Made by a program: the position numbers and the translations under genes
Assembly (NCBI GenBank): GCA_913009535.1
Contig: CAJVXR010000040.1
Location: 1-12,490 of the forward strand
DNA: 12,490 bases
Origin: an uncultured Flavobacteriales bacterium
GTDB taxonomy: Bacteria; Bacteroidota; Bacteroidia; Flavobacteriales; Flavobacteriaceae
Direction of reading: 5' to 3'
Shown: piece by piece, positions 1 through 8,294 of the stretch
Numbering within the stretch: the stretch's first letter is position 1
Layout of the letters: each line of letters starts with the position of its first letter
Notes under the pieces: model-generated
The model's input: only the letters and a program-made list of their open reading frames with translations
What the model was told of the DNA's origin: nothing
The model's database searches: none

Positions 1-821
1 ATGGTTTTCCTGGATGGCACCTTGAGTGTACTGCAATGAGTACTAAATATTTAGGTAATAATTTTGATATTCACGGAGGTGGTATGGACTTAAAGTTTCC
101 TCATCACGAATGTGAAATTGCACAATCCATAGCTTTTAACAAAACAACCCCTGCAAATGTTTGGATGCATGCCAATATGCTTACCCTTAATGGTAGTAAG
201 ATGGCTAAATCTACTGGAAACAATATTTTACCTGGAGATATATTATCAGGAAATAACAAAATATTAAAAAAACCATTCTCTGCTAGCGTTGTTCGTTTTT
301 TTATATTACAAGCACACTACAGAAGCGTATTGGATTTTAGTAGCGAAGCTATAGAGGCCTCTGAAAAAGGTTTTAATAAACTAATGGAAGCACAGAAAAG
401 TTTGAGCAATTTAAAGAGCTCTTCCACTTCTGATTTTAATATTAGTAAATGGTTAGAGAAATGCTATGAAGCGCTAAATGATGACTTCAATACCCCTATA
501 CTAATTGCTGAATTATTCAATGCAGTTAAGTTTATAAATCAAGTTAAATCAGATAAAGCCACAATATCTAATGAAGATTTAAATACATTGCAGAAAAAAT
601 TCAATGAATTTATTTTTGATATTCTTGGACTAGAAAATAAAAATACTTCTAATTCTAGTAATGATAAATTAGATTCTGCAGTAAACTTACTTATTGAACT
701 CAGAGAAGACGCTAGATTAAATAAAAACTATGCTTTAAGTGATAAGATTAGAGATGACCTGAGTAAAAATGGTATTACTTTAAATGATAGTAATAATGAA
801 ACTACGTATTCAATTAATTGA
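1..821 (+). CDS. cysS: Cysteinyl-tRNA synthetase, 5'-truncated by the window edge
   Basis: This is the C-terminal 272 residues of cysteine--tRNA ligase, a cytoplasmic class I synthetase that charges tRNA-Cys. The reading frame is open from base 3, before the first in-frame ATG at 36, and encodes [10 protein letters not shown]. That matches the conserved zinc-site segment GWHIECSAM, so the gene starts outside the window and ATG 36 is internal. The next segment, [20 protein letters not shown], carries the remaining zinc-ligand His and Glu. KMAKSTGN is the KMSKS signature with Ala in the middle position. DDFNTP and an alpha-helical C-terminal tail follow, typical of CysS. Full-length enzymes have about 460-490 residues, so a little over half is visible. 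It leads a same-strand run with yidD, lgt and a DUF3817 gene with almost no spacing, suggesting one operon. The identification is firm. Confidence 0.97.
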   Translation, partial: GFPGWHLECTAMSTKYLGNNFDIHGGGMDLKFPHHECEIAQSIAFNKTTPANVWMHANMLTLNGSKMAKSTGNNILPGDILSGNNKILKKPFSASVVRFFILQAHYRSVLDFSSEAIEASEKGFNKLMEAQKSLSNLKSSSTSDFNISKWLEKCYEALNDDFNTPILIAELFNAVKFINQVKSDKATISNEDLNTLQKKFNEFIFDILGLENKNTSNSSNDKLDSAVNLLIELREDARLNKNYALSDKIRDDLSKNGITLNDSNNETTYSIN

Positions 822-823
822 AA

Positions 824-1069
824 ATGAAAATTCTAATACTACCTTTCATTATTTTAATTAAAATCTATCAAAATTTAATTTCTCCTCTTACTCCAGCAAC
901 ATGTAGATTTGAACCTACTTGTTCTCACTATTCGATTGAAGCATTAAAAGAACATGGAGTATTTATGGGGACAAAATTAATGGTAATAAGAATATTTAGT
1001 TGTCACCCGTGGGGTGGATCAGGCTATGATCCTGTTCCTAAAAAAAATATTAAAAATAAAAATATATAA
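824..1069 (+). CDS. yidD: Membrane protein insertion efficiency factor YidD
   Basis: This is a small YidD-family protein of 81 residues, the usual size. The family helps YidC-dependent insertion of inner-membrane proteins. It is membrane-associated, though its mechanism is poorly defined. Visible signatures are an N-terminal hydrophobic, amphipathic helix (residues 3-14), YQNLISPL (15-22), [10 protein letters not shown] (27-36) with Cys27 and Cys33, EALKEHG (39-45), and [17 protein letters not shown] with Cys60. Together these make the assignment nearly certain. A TTG at 818 overlapping the cysS stop would add two residues. I prefer ATG 824, which starts 2 bp after the cysS stop and gives the normal MKILIL start. 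Close coupling to cysS upstream and lgt 3 bp downstream indicates cotranscription. The Lys/Asn-rich tail (KKNIKNKNI) is a common, non-conserved extension. Confidence 0.95.
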   Translation: MKILILPFIILIKIYQNLISPLTPATCRFEPTCSHYSIEALKEHGVFMGTKLMVIRIFSCHPWGGSGYDPVPKKNIKNKNI

Positions 1070-1072
1070 AGT

Positions 1073-1888
1073 ATGTACGCATTAGATATAGTATGGGATC
1101 CATCCTCTGAGGGAATAAACATATTTGGAAAATTTACAATTCATTATTATAGTTTGATGTGGATTGCTGCATTTACTATAGGGCATTACGTAATGAAAAA
1201 AATATACCAAAAAGAATCTTTGTCAGAAGAAAGTTTAGATTCTTTATTTATGTATACAATACTAGGAACAATTATTGGTGCGAGGCTAGGTCATGTTGTT
1301 TTTTACCAAGCGGAACTTTTTCAACAAGATTTCTTTAGTGTCTTTCTCCCATTTAGGTTTAATCCAACTTTTGAATTTACTGGTTTTAGAGGATTAGCAA
1401 GCCATGGTGCTGCCATTGGTATGATTTTTTCAATGTACTTATATAATAAAAAAGTTTTAAAGAAAAATATCTTATGGATTCTAGATAGACTGGTAGTTCC
1501 TGTTTCTATTGGAGCTGTATTTATTAGAATAGGTAACTTTTTTAATTCAGAAATAATAGGTCATAAAACCGATAGTATGTTTGGTGTAGTTTTCAAAGCT
1601 ATAGGAGAAACAGAGCCTAGACACCCAGGACAACTGTATGAAGCTTTTGGTTATTTGATTGTTTTTGTTATAGTGTATTTAACCTATTGGAAAACTTCAA
1701 AAGTGGCAAAGACAGGATACATGTTTGGACTATTTTTAATCCTTCTTTGGAGTACAAGGTTTATTGTAGAGTTTTTCAAAGAAGCTCAGGTAACTGGAAG
1801 AGAAGATTGGATACTAGGAATGAATACAGGACAGACACTAAGTATTCCTTTTATACTACTAGGGTTATATTATATGTTTAGAAAATGA
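1073..1888 (+). CDS. lgt: Phosphatidylglycerol--prolipoprotein diacylglyceryl transferase
   Basis: Lgt is the polytopic inner-membrane enzyme that transfers diacylglycerol from phosphatidylglycerol to the lipobox cysteine of prolipoproteins, the first step of lipoprotein maturation. The 271-residue length is normal. Recognisable segments in order are YYSLMW in the first membrane helix, GARLGHVVFY, RGLASHGAAIG with His111 at the place of the E. coli SFHGG histidine, and the Lgt signature RIGNFFNSEIIG. In that signature Arg152 and Asn155 match the essential E. coli Arg143 and Asn146. RHPGQLYEA and RFIVEFFKE follow near the C terminus. About seven hydrophobic helices can be seen. The ATG lies 3 bp after the yidD stop, and the TGA overlaps the ATG of the next gene (ATGA), so translation is probably coupled. 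One likely client, a lipoprotein, is encoded at 10868-11422. Confidence 0.97.
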   Translation: MYALDIVWDPSSEGINIFGKFTIHYYSLMWIAAFTIGHYVMKKIYQKESLSEESLDSLFMYTILGTIIGARLGHVVFYQAELFQQDFFSVFLPFRFNPTFEFTGFRGLASHGAAIGMIFSMYLYNKKVLKKNILWILDRLVVPVSIGAVFIRIGNFFNSEIIGHKTDSMFGVVFKAIGETEPRHPGQLYEAFGYLIVFVIVYLTYWKTSKVAKTGYMFGLFLILLWSTRFIVEFFKEAQVTGREDWILGMNTGQTLSIPFILLGLYYMFRK

Positions 1889-2160
1889 TAAAAATATTCA
1901 GAGTAATTAGTTTTCTAGAAGGTACTTCATATATACTATTGTTATTTGTAGCAGTCCCTCTAAAATATTATGCAGATAACCCCCAGTTAGTTAAACTTCT
2001 AGGGATGCCCCATGGACTATTGTTTGTAACCTATGTAGTTATGTCAATTATTAATAGTAGACTATTCAAATGGAGCGCTAGTAAAACTTTTCAAATATTG
2101 ATATCTTCTATACTCCCATTTGGGACATACTATATTGATAGAAAATATTTTAGAAATTAA
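1885..2160 (+). CDS. DUF3817 small integral membrane protein
   Basis: This is a 91-residue hydrophobic protein that I recognise as the DUF3817 family, whose function is unknown. Family hallmarks are FLEGTSYILLL (residues 10-20), PLKYY (25-29), a conserved HGLLFV in the second hydrophobic segment (43-48), and LPFGTYYIDRK near the C terminus (77-87). Three transmembrane helices are expected at roughly 8-28, 42-58 and 68-84, ending in a short basic tail. The ATG overlaps the lgt stop by 4 bp, so it is the last gene of the cysS-yidD-lgt run. Proteins of this family occur across many bacterial phyla and are usually annotated only by the domain name. The next gene, secDF, converges on it only 7 bp away and I see no convincing terminator between them. 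Confidence 0.88.
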   Translation: MIKIFRVISFLEGTSYILLLFVAVPLKYYADNPQLVKLLGMPHGLLFVTYVVMSIINSRLFKWSASKTFQILISSILPFGTYYIDRKYFRN

Positions 2161-2167
2161 AGCTGTT

Positions 2168-5119
2168 TTATTTTTCTGATTTACCTATTGTATCTCTCAT
2201 AATTGGAGTAGCAATAAACACAGAAGAATACGTTCCAACTAAAACTCCAATAATAAGAGCAAATAATAAACCTCTAAGTGAGTCAGCACCAAGTAAGAAC
2301 ATAGACATCAATACAACCAATGTCGTGAATGAAGTGTTTAAAGTTCTACTTAACGTACTATTTAAAGCAGTATTTACAATTTTATCAAATTCCCAAGTTG
2401 AGTGCTCTTCAATGAATTCTCTAATTCTATCAAAAACTACAACGGTATCATTTAAAGAGTAACCAATTACCGTAAGAATAGCAGCAATAAATGCTTGATC
2501 TATTTCCATGTTAAATGGCATGTATTTATAAGTTAAAGAGAATATCCCAAGAACTATTAATACATCATGAAAAACAGCTGCAACTGCTCCAAGGGAGAAT
2601 TGCCACTTTTTAAATCGTAGTAATATATATAGAAACACAACTATTAGTGAAGCTAATACAGCCCATAATGAAGATTGTTTTATATCATCAGCAATGGTTG
2701 GACTAACTTTCCCAGAAAGCATTTTTCCAACATTATTTTCAGCATTTAAAAACTGAGAGTATGTATAACCATCTGGTAAAAAGTTTTTAAGTGATGTGAA
2801 AAGTTTATTCTGAACTTCTTCATCAACCTCTGCAGAATTTTCATCTACTTTATATTTAGTGGATATTTTAAGCTGATTAGCAGAACCTATAGTTTTAACT
2901 TCAGAACTACCAAATGCAGCATTAGTTTCAAGCTTAACTTCTTCAGTACTTACATCCTGAGCAAACCTTACAGTGTAAGTTCTACCTCCAACAAAATCAA
3001 TACCTTGATCCAGACCAGTTGTAAATAACGAAGCTAATCCAGCAATAATAAAGAATCCTGAGATTACGTAAGTGATTTTTGTTTTCTTAAGAAATTCAAT
3101 AGATATATTTCTAAATAACCCCTTTGTTAAACGGGTTGAAAAGTCTAAACTTCTACCTTTATTCATATTCCATTCTATAAGTATTCTTGTAATAAATATA
3201 GCAGTGAATAAAGAGGTTAAAATACCTATTAATAAAGTAGTAGCAAATCCTTTTATAGGACCAGTTCCAAGTGAAAACAATATTAATGCAGTTAACCCTG
3301 TAGTTATATTCGCATCCAATATTGAAGATAAAGCATTTGCAAAACCATCTTGAATGGCATTAACTTGCTTTTTCCCTTTAAGTATCTCTTCTCTAATTCT
3401 TTCGTATATAAGAACATTTGCATCAACCGCAATTCCTATCGTTAATACAATACCTGCTATTCCAGGTAAAGTCAATACAGCACCTAGACCGGCAAGAACT
3501 CCAAAAATTAAAATTATATTTAGTACAAGAGCTATATTAGAAAATATACCTGCTTTACCATAATAAAATATCATCCATGCAAGAACTAATAAAAGAGCAA
3601 TTACAAAAGATCTTGAACCTGTATCAATTGCTTCTTTACCAAGAGAAGGACCAACTTCATCTGCTTGAACAATATCTGCAGAAGCAGGAAGTTTACCAGC
3701 TCTTAAAACATTCGCTAAATCTATTGCTTCTTCCAATGTAAATGAACCTGATATTTCAGAGTTACCTCCAGAAATAGGTCCTGTTGTTACTCCGGGTGCA
3801 GAGTAAACTGTTTCATCTAAAACAATTGCAATCTGGCTTCCTTTAGTGAAAGCATTACCTGTCATTTTCTCCCAAATCTTAGCTCCTTTTCCATTCATCT
3901 GCATACTAACAGTAGGTTGACCAGATGGTGAATATGCTTGTCTAGCGTCTGTTATTACAGAACCACTTAACTCTGGTTTATTATCTCTATTTCCTTGTAG
4001 AGCGTACAAGTCTAATAACTCATTACCTTCTAAATCTAATTGAGGAATACCCCATACAAATTTAACTTCTCTTTGCTCTGCTGAGAGTAAAGATTTAACT
4101 TCAGGCATTTTAAGATAGTCTGTTATATTTTGTTTTTCTTTAGCATCGAAAGTTGCAACAATTGGACCTCCAGCATACCCTTGACCTTTAATAGCATCAA
4201 GTATTGGATTTACATCAACAAAAGTTGAATCCGAATCAGTTCCTAATAAATCATCAATTTCACTATTCGTATTTTCAGAACTTGCAGAAATCTCTTCGGC
4301 ATCTACCATAGATTTAACTACTCCATTAGCCTGTACGATAAAGTTCAAGAAATCTTGTCCTCTAAAAGCATCCCAAAACTCTAACTGAGCCGTACTTTGA
4401 AGTAAGTTCTTAACTCTTTCAATATCTTTAGCTCCAGGAAGCTCTACTAATATTCTACCAGAATTACCAAGTCTTTGAATGTTAGGCTGAGTTACCCCAA
4501 ACTTATCGATTCTTTTTCTTAAAACTTCGAATGCAGAAACGATAGATTCATCAATTTTTTCTTTAATTACTGGCTGCACATCCTCATCAGACATGTCAAA
4601 AGTAATCTCTTCACTTAATGTTCTATTAGCAAATATGTCTGGAGATGCTAGTTTCGTATCTCCTTTAATCGCATCAAATGCTACGAAAAAATCTTCCAGA
4701 TATGTGTTTTGACTGTTTTTTTGAATTTCTTCAGCATCAACAAGCGCTTGATTAAAAATTGGATCTCTACTATTATTAGATAGTCCTTTTAATATATCCT
4801 TAACCGAAATTTGAAGGATTACATTAATACCACCTTTTAAATCCAGACCTAAATTCATAGCTCTATCTTTAACTTCATTGAAGGTATAATCAGAAATTCC
4901 TATATCAAAAACTGAAACATTTGATAATGAATCTAAGTAATTAGCTTCAATAACATTTCTTTGTTTGTCAAAATCTATTTGAGATTCAGAAACTTTACTA
5001 ACTGCATATTGAGCTGCATTATCTTCTACCTGATTTGCCTTAAATGTAAATGATAGTTGGTATATACTAACCAAACCAAATAATAAAGCAAACAATTTTA
5101 TTAATCCTTTATTCTGCAT
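2168..5119 (-). CDS. secDF: Protein translocase subunit SecDF (SecD-SecF fusion)
   Basis: This is a single 983-residue polypeptide carrying SecD then SecF. SecDF uses the proton-motive force to help pull secreted proteins out of the SecYEG channel on the periplasmic side. The SecD half has one N-terminal membrane helix, the LGLDLKGG motif (about residues 89-97), a large periplasmic domain, and five membrane helices containing VDANVLIYERIREE. Asp566 there corresponds to the conserved TM4 aspartate required for proton coupling. The SecF half begins near residue 660, has the GIDFVGGRTYTVRF segment, and repeats the pattern as GYSLNDTVVVFDRIREF with Asp891 and Arg898. Fused SecDF is normal in Bacteroidota. 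An acidic, Ser/Thr/Asn-rich insert (about 276-300, containing EIDDLLG) interrupts the periplasmic SecD domain and is probably a flexible loop. The gene is monocistronic as far as visible, with its own promoter at 5151-5181. Confidence 0.97.
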   Translation of the reverse strand: MQNKGLIKLFALLFGLVSIYQLSFTFKANQVEDNAAQYAVSKVSESQIDFDKQRNVIEANYLDSLSNVSVFDIGISDYTFNEVKDRAMNLGLDLKGGINVILQISVKDILKGLSNNSRDPIFNQALVDAEEIQKNSQNTYLEDFFVAFDAIKGDTKLASPDIFANRTLSEEITFDMSDEDVQPVIKEKIDESIVSAFEVLRKRIDKFGVTQPNIQRLGNSGRILVELPGAKDIERVKNLLQSTAQLEFWDAFRGQDFLNFIVQANGVVKSMVDAEEISASSENTNSEIDDLLGTDSDSTFVDVNPILDAIKGQGYAGGPIVATFDAKEKQNITDYLKMPEVKSLLSAEQREVKFVWGIPQLDLEGNELLDLYALQGNRDNKPELSGSVITDARQAYSPSGQPTVSMQMNGKGAKIWEKMTGNAFTKGSQIAIVLDETVYSAPGVTTGPISGGNSEISGSFTLEEAIDLANVLRAGKLPASADIVQADEVGPSLGKEAIDTGSRSFVIALLLVLAWMIFYYGKAGIFSNIALVLNIILIFGVLAGLGAVLTLPGIAGIVLTIGIAVDANVLIYERIREEILKGKKQVNAIQDGFANALSSILDANITTGLTALILFSLGTGPIKGFATTLLIGILTSLFTAIFITRILIEWNMNKGRSLDFSTRLTKGLFRNISIEFLKKTKITYVISGFFIIAGLASLFTTGLDQGIDFVGGRTYTVRFAQDVSTEEVKLETNAAFGSSEVKTIGSANQLKISTKYKVDENSAEVDEEVQNKLFTSLKNFLPDGYTYSQFLNAENNVGKMLSGKVSPTIADDIKQSSLWAVLASLIVVFLYILLRFKKWQFSLGAVAAVFHDVLIVLGIFSLTYKYMPFNMEIDQAFIAAILTVIGYSLNDTVVVFDRIREFIEEHSTWEFDKIVNTALNSTLSRTLNTSFTTLVVLMSMFLLGADSLRGLLFALIIGVLVGTYSSVFIATPIMRDTIGKSEK

Positions 5120-5150
5120 TGTGATGTATTTTATTCAATTTAAAAACGAG

Positions 5151-5181
5151 CAAATATATGATTTAACTAATAAATTGACAA
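5151..5181 (-). promoter_or_regulatory. Bacteroidota-type promoter of secDF
   Basis: On the minus strand there is a TTG (5179-5181), then exactly 20 bp, then TATATTTG (5151-5158). This matches the Bacteroidota housekeeping sigma pattern of a -33 TTG and a -7 TAnnTTTG in full. Transcription would start near 5145, leaving a leader of about 25 nt before the ATG at 5119, with A-rich sequence but no Shine-Dalgarno. The assignment is by motif only. Spacing and position make it the best promoter in the window. Confidence 0.65.
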
Positions 5182-5182
5182 C

Positions 5183-5199
5183 AGAAATGAAGCATTTCT
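5183..5199. repeat. Inverted repeat next to the secDF -33 element
   Basis: AGAAATG (5183-5189) and CATTTCT (5193-5199) form a perfect 7-bp inverted repeat around a 3-nt centre. It starts 1 bp upstream of the -33 TTG of the secDF promoter. It could be a small operator or part of the 3' end of the mdh transcript. No U-tract follows it on the minus strand, so it is not a classical terminator by itself. In AT-rich DNA such a repeat can also arise by chance. Confidence 0.35.
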
Positions 5200-5214
5200 A
5201 AATTGTACAACCAA

Positions 5215-5235
5215 CTGGAAACAATTTGTATCCAG
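5215..5235 (-). terminator. Imperfect palindrome after mdh, possible transcript end
   Basis: CTGGA (5215-5219) and TCCAG (5231-5235) enclose ACAA/TTGT arms (5221-5224 and 5226-5229). The result is a 21-bp palindrome with one A-A mismatch and a single central T. It lies 15 bp past the mdh stop codon in the direction of transcription. As RNA it could fold into a stem and stop or protect the gyrB-mdh transcript. The following sequence is GT-rich (GTTGGTTG) rather than a U-run, so a rho-independent terminator is uncertain. A protein-binding dyad is the alternative. Confidence 0.35.
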
Positions 5236-5250
5236 AATTATACCAGCAAA

Positions 5251-6177
5251 TTACAATGATAAGAGACTATTTGTTTTCTTAACACCTTCAGCACTTTGAT
5301 GCAAATGTTGCATATCCGCTTCGCTTAATTCTATTTTAACTATTTCTTCAATACCATTTTTCCCTAGTATAACTGGAACGCCAATTGAGAGGTCATTAAG
5401 ACCATATTCGCCTTCTAATAAAACTGAACAAGGAAACATTTTCTTTTGATCACAAGCAATTGCCTGTACGATACCACTTACAGCAGCTCCTGGAGCATAC
5501 CAGGCAGAGGTACCTAATAATTTAGTTAGTGTCGCCCCTCCTACTTTGGTGTCTTCTTTTACTTTTGAAAGTCTTTCACTAGATAGAAATTCAGAAACTT
5601 TAATGCTATTTCTTGTAGCATTAGAAGTTAACGGCACCATACCTAAGTCACTGTGACCACCTATAACCATACCATCAACATCACTAATTGGTGCATCCAA
5701 AGCTTCTGCTAATCTATATTTAAATCTTGCAGAATCTAAAGCTCCACCCATACCAATAATTCTATTTTTAGGTAAACTTGTAGTTTTATGAACTAGGTAA
5801 GTCATTGAGTCCATTGGGTTACTAACTATAATTAGGATAGTGTTTGGAGAGTGTTCTATTAAATTGGAAGTAACTGTCTTTACTATACCAGCATTTATTC
5901 CTATCAACTCTTCCCTTGTCATTCCTGGTTTTCTAGGAATTCCAGAAGTTACAACACAGATGGAACTATTTGCTGTTTTGCTATAGTCATTCGTTGTACC
6001 TGTGATTTTAGTATCAAAATTATTTAATGATGCAGTTTGCATTAAGTCCATTGCTTTTCCTTCAGCAAAACCTTCCTTAATATCTAATAATACTACCTCA
6101 GATGCAAAATCTTTTATAGCTATATATTCAGCACAACTAGCACCTACAGCACCAGCTCCAACAACTGTTATTTTCAT
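5251..6177 (-). CDS. mdh: Malate dehydrogenase (NAD-dependent, LDH-like type)
   Basis: This enzyme oxidises malate to oxaloacetate with NAD in the cytoplasm, a citric-acid-cycle step. The 308 residues match the LDH-like MDH subfamily. GAGAVG (7-12) is the dinucleotide-binding loop, and Asp32 ends the second strand and selects NAD over NADP. The active-site loop PRKPGMTR has Arg82 and Arg88. An arginine at the first position is the malate-dehydrogenase residue; lactate dehydrogenases have Gln there. SNPMDSMTYL and GGALDSARFKYRLAE supply Asp148 and Arg151, and the catalytic His175 is in GGHSD. All expected catalytic residues are present. The gene starts 18 bp after the gyrB stop with no promoter-like sequence between, so the two are probably cotranscribed. 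The start codon is followed directly by the first beta-strand (MKITVVGAG), so the N terminus is secure. Confidence 0.97.
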   Translation of the reverse strand: MKITVVGAGAVGASCAEYIAIKDFASEVVLLDIKEGFAEGKAMDLMQTASLNNFDTKITGTTNDYSKTANSSICVVTSGIPRKPGMTREELIGINAGIVKTVTSNLIEHSPNTILIIVSNPMDSMTYLVHKTTSLPKNRIIGMGGALDSARFKYRLAEALDAPISDVDGMVIGGHSDLGMVPLTSNATRNSIKVSEFLSSERLSKVKEDTKVGGATLTKLLGTSAWYAPGAAVSGIVQAIACDQKKMFPCSVLLEGEYGLNDLSIGVPVILGKNGIEEIVKIELSEADMQHLHQSAEGVKKTNSLLSL

Positions 6178-6195
6178 ATTTGTTTCATTTTTTTA

Positions 6196-8133
<1,938 letters not shown>

Positions 8134-8157
8134 TTATGTTTTTAATTTAATTATAAA

Positions 8158-8197
8158 GAATAAAAAAACCATGTGAATAACTGCGGTTTGTTTATTC
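8158..8197 (-). promoter_or_regulatory. Long stem-loop in the gyrB leader region
   Basis: GAATAAAAAAACC (8158-8170) pairs with GGTTTGTTTATTC (8185-8197). This gives a 13-bp stem with one mismatch (8165 against 8190) and a 14-nt loop. It is by far the longest perfect-to-near-perfect hairpin I found in the intergenic regions. Read on the minus strand, the 3' arm contains GG followed by seven T, so it could act as a terminator for asnB or an attenuator for gyrB. If transcription begins at the weak -7 box at 8201-8208, the mRNA would start with this stem-loop, which would then be a 5'-end stability element. The function is inferred; the inverted repeat is seen directly. Confidence 0.5.
8172..8180 (-). 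promoter_or_regulatory. DnaA-box match upstream of gyrB
   Basis: The minus strand reads TTATTCACA, a full match to the DnaA-box consensus TTATNCACA, in the loop of the stem-loop 8158-8197. A second site on the plus strand (TTATTAACA, 8259-8267) differs by one base. In AT-rich DNA a nine-base motif with a free position recurs by chance. An identical TTATTCACA is inside gyrB coding sequence at 7292-7300, so the significance is limited. Confidence 0.3.
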
Positions 8198-8200
8198 TTG

Positions 8201-8208
8201 TAAATATA
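8201..8208 (-). promoter_or_regulatory. Weak -7 box candidate for gyrB
   Basis: TATATTTA on the minus strand matches TAnnTTTG at 7 of 8 positions. The start point would fall near 8196, giving a leader of about 65 nt for gyrB. I found no TTG at the expected -33 distance, so this is a low-confidence call. Confidence 0.22.
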
Positions 8209-8213
8209 AAAAA

Positions 8214-8252
8214 AAGCAGAAATTTTTAAGCTATTTTTTGCTTAAATAAGCA
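8214..8252 (-). terminator. Candidate asnB terminator with an alternative hairpin
   Basis: On the minus strand AAGCA (8243-8239) can pair with TGCTT (8218-8214), extended by three A-T pairs after one mismatch, and is followed by a run of T. This is a weak rho-independent terminator shape about 50 bp after the asnB stop. The same AAGCA also pairs with a TGCTT just upstream (8252-8248) in the short dyad TGCTTATTTAAGCA. The two folds exclude each other. The stems are short and AT-rich, so this is tentative. Confidence 0.33.
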
Positions 8253-8294
8253 CATAAGTTATTAACAATTTTAAGAGGAAAAATCAACTTAAAT

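Noticed and set aside
36..38. ATG at 36 as the start of cysS
   Set aside because: The frame is open upstream to the window edge and encodes the conserved GWHLECTAM zinc-site segment, so this Met is internal.
198..221. KMAKS instead of KMSKS in CysS as a defect
   Set aside because: The Lys residues and following Ser-Thr-Gly-Asn are intact, and an Ala at the middle position is a tolerated variant in this family.
1687..1881. 64-codon plus-strand ORF inside lgt
   Set aside because: It lies wholly within lgt in another frame and its product resembles no known protein; lgt is complete and well conserved over this stretch.
3072..3563. Two plus-strand ORFs (3072-3353 and 3354-3563) opposite secDF
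   Set aside because: They are antisense to the conserved SecD membrane helices; their hydrophobic character is a mirror effect of the coding strand, and secDF is intact.
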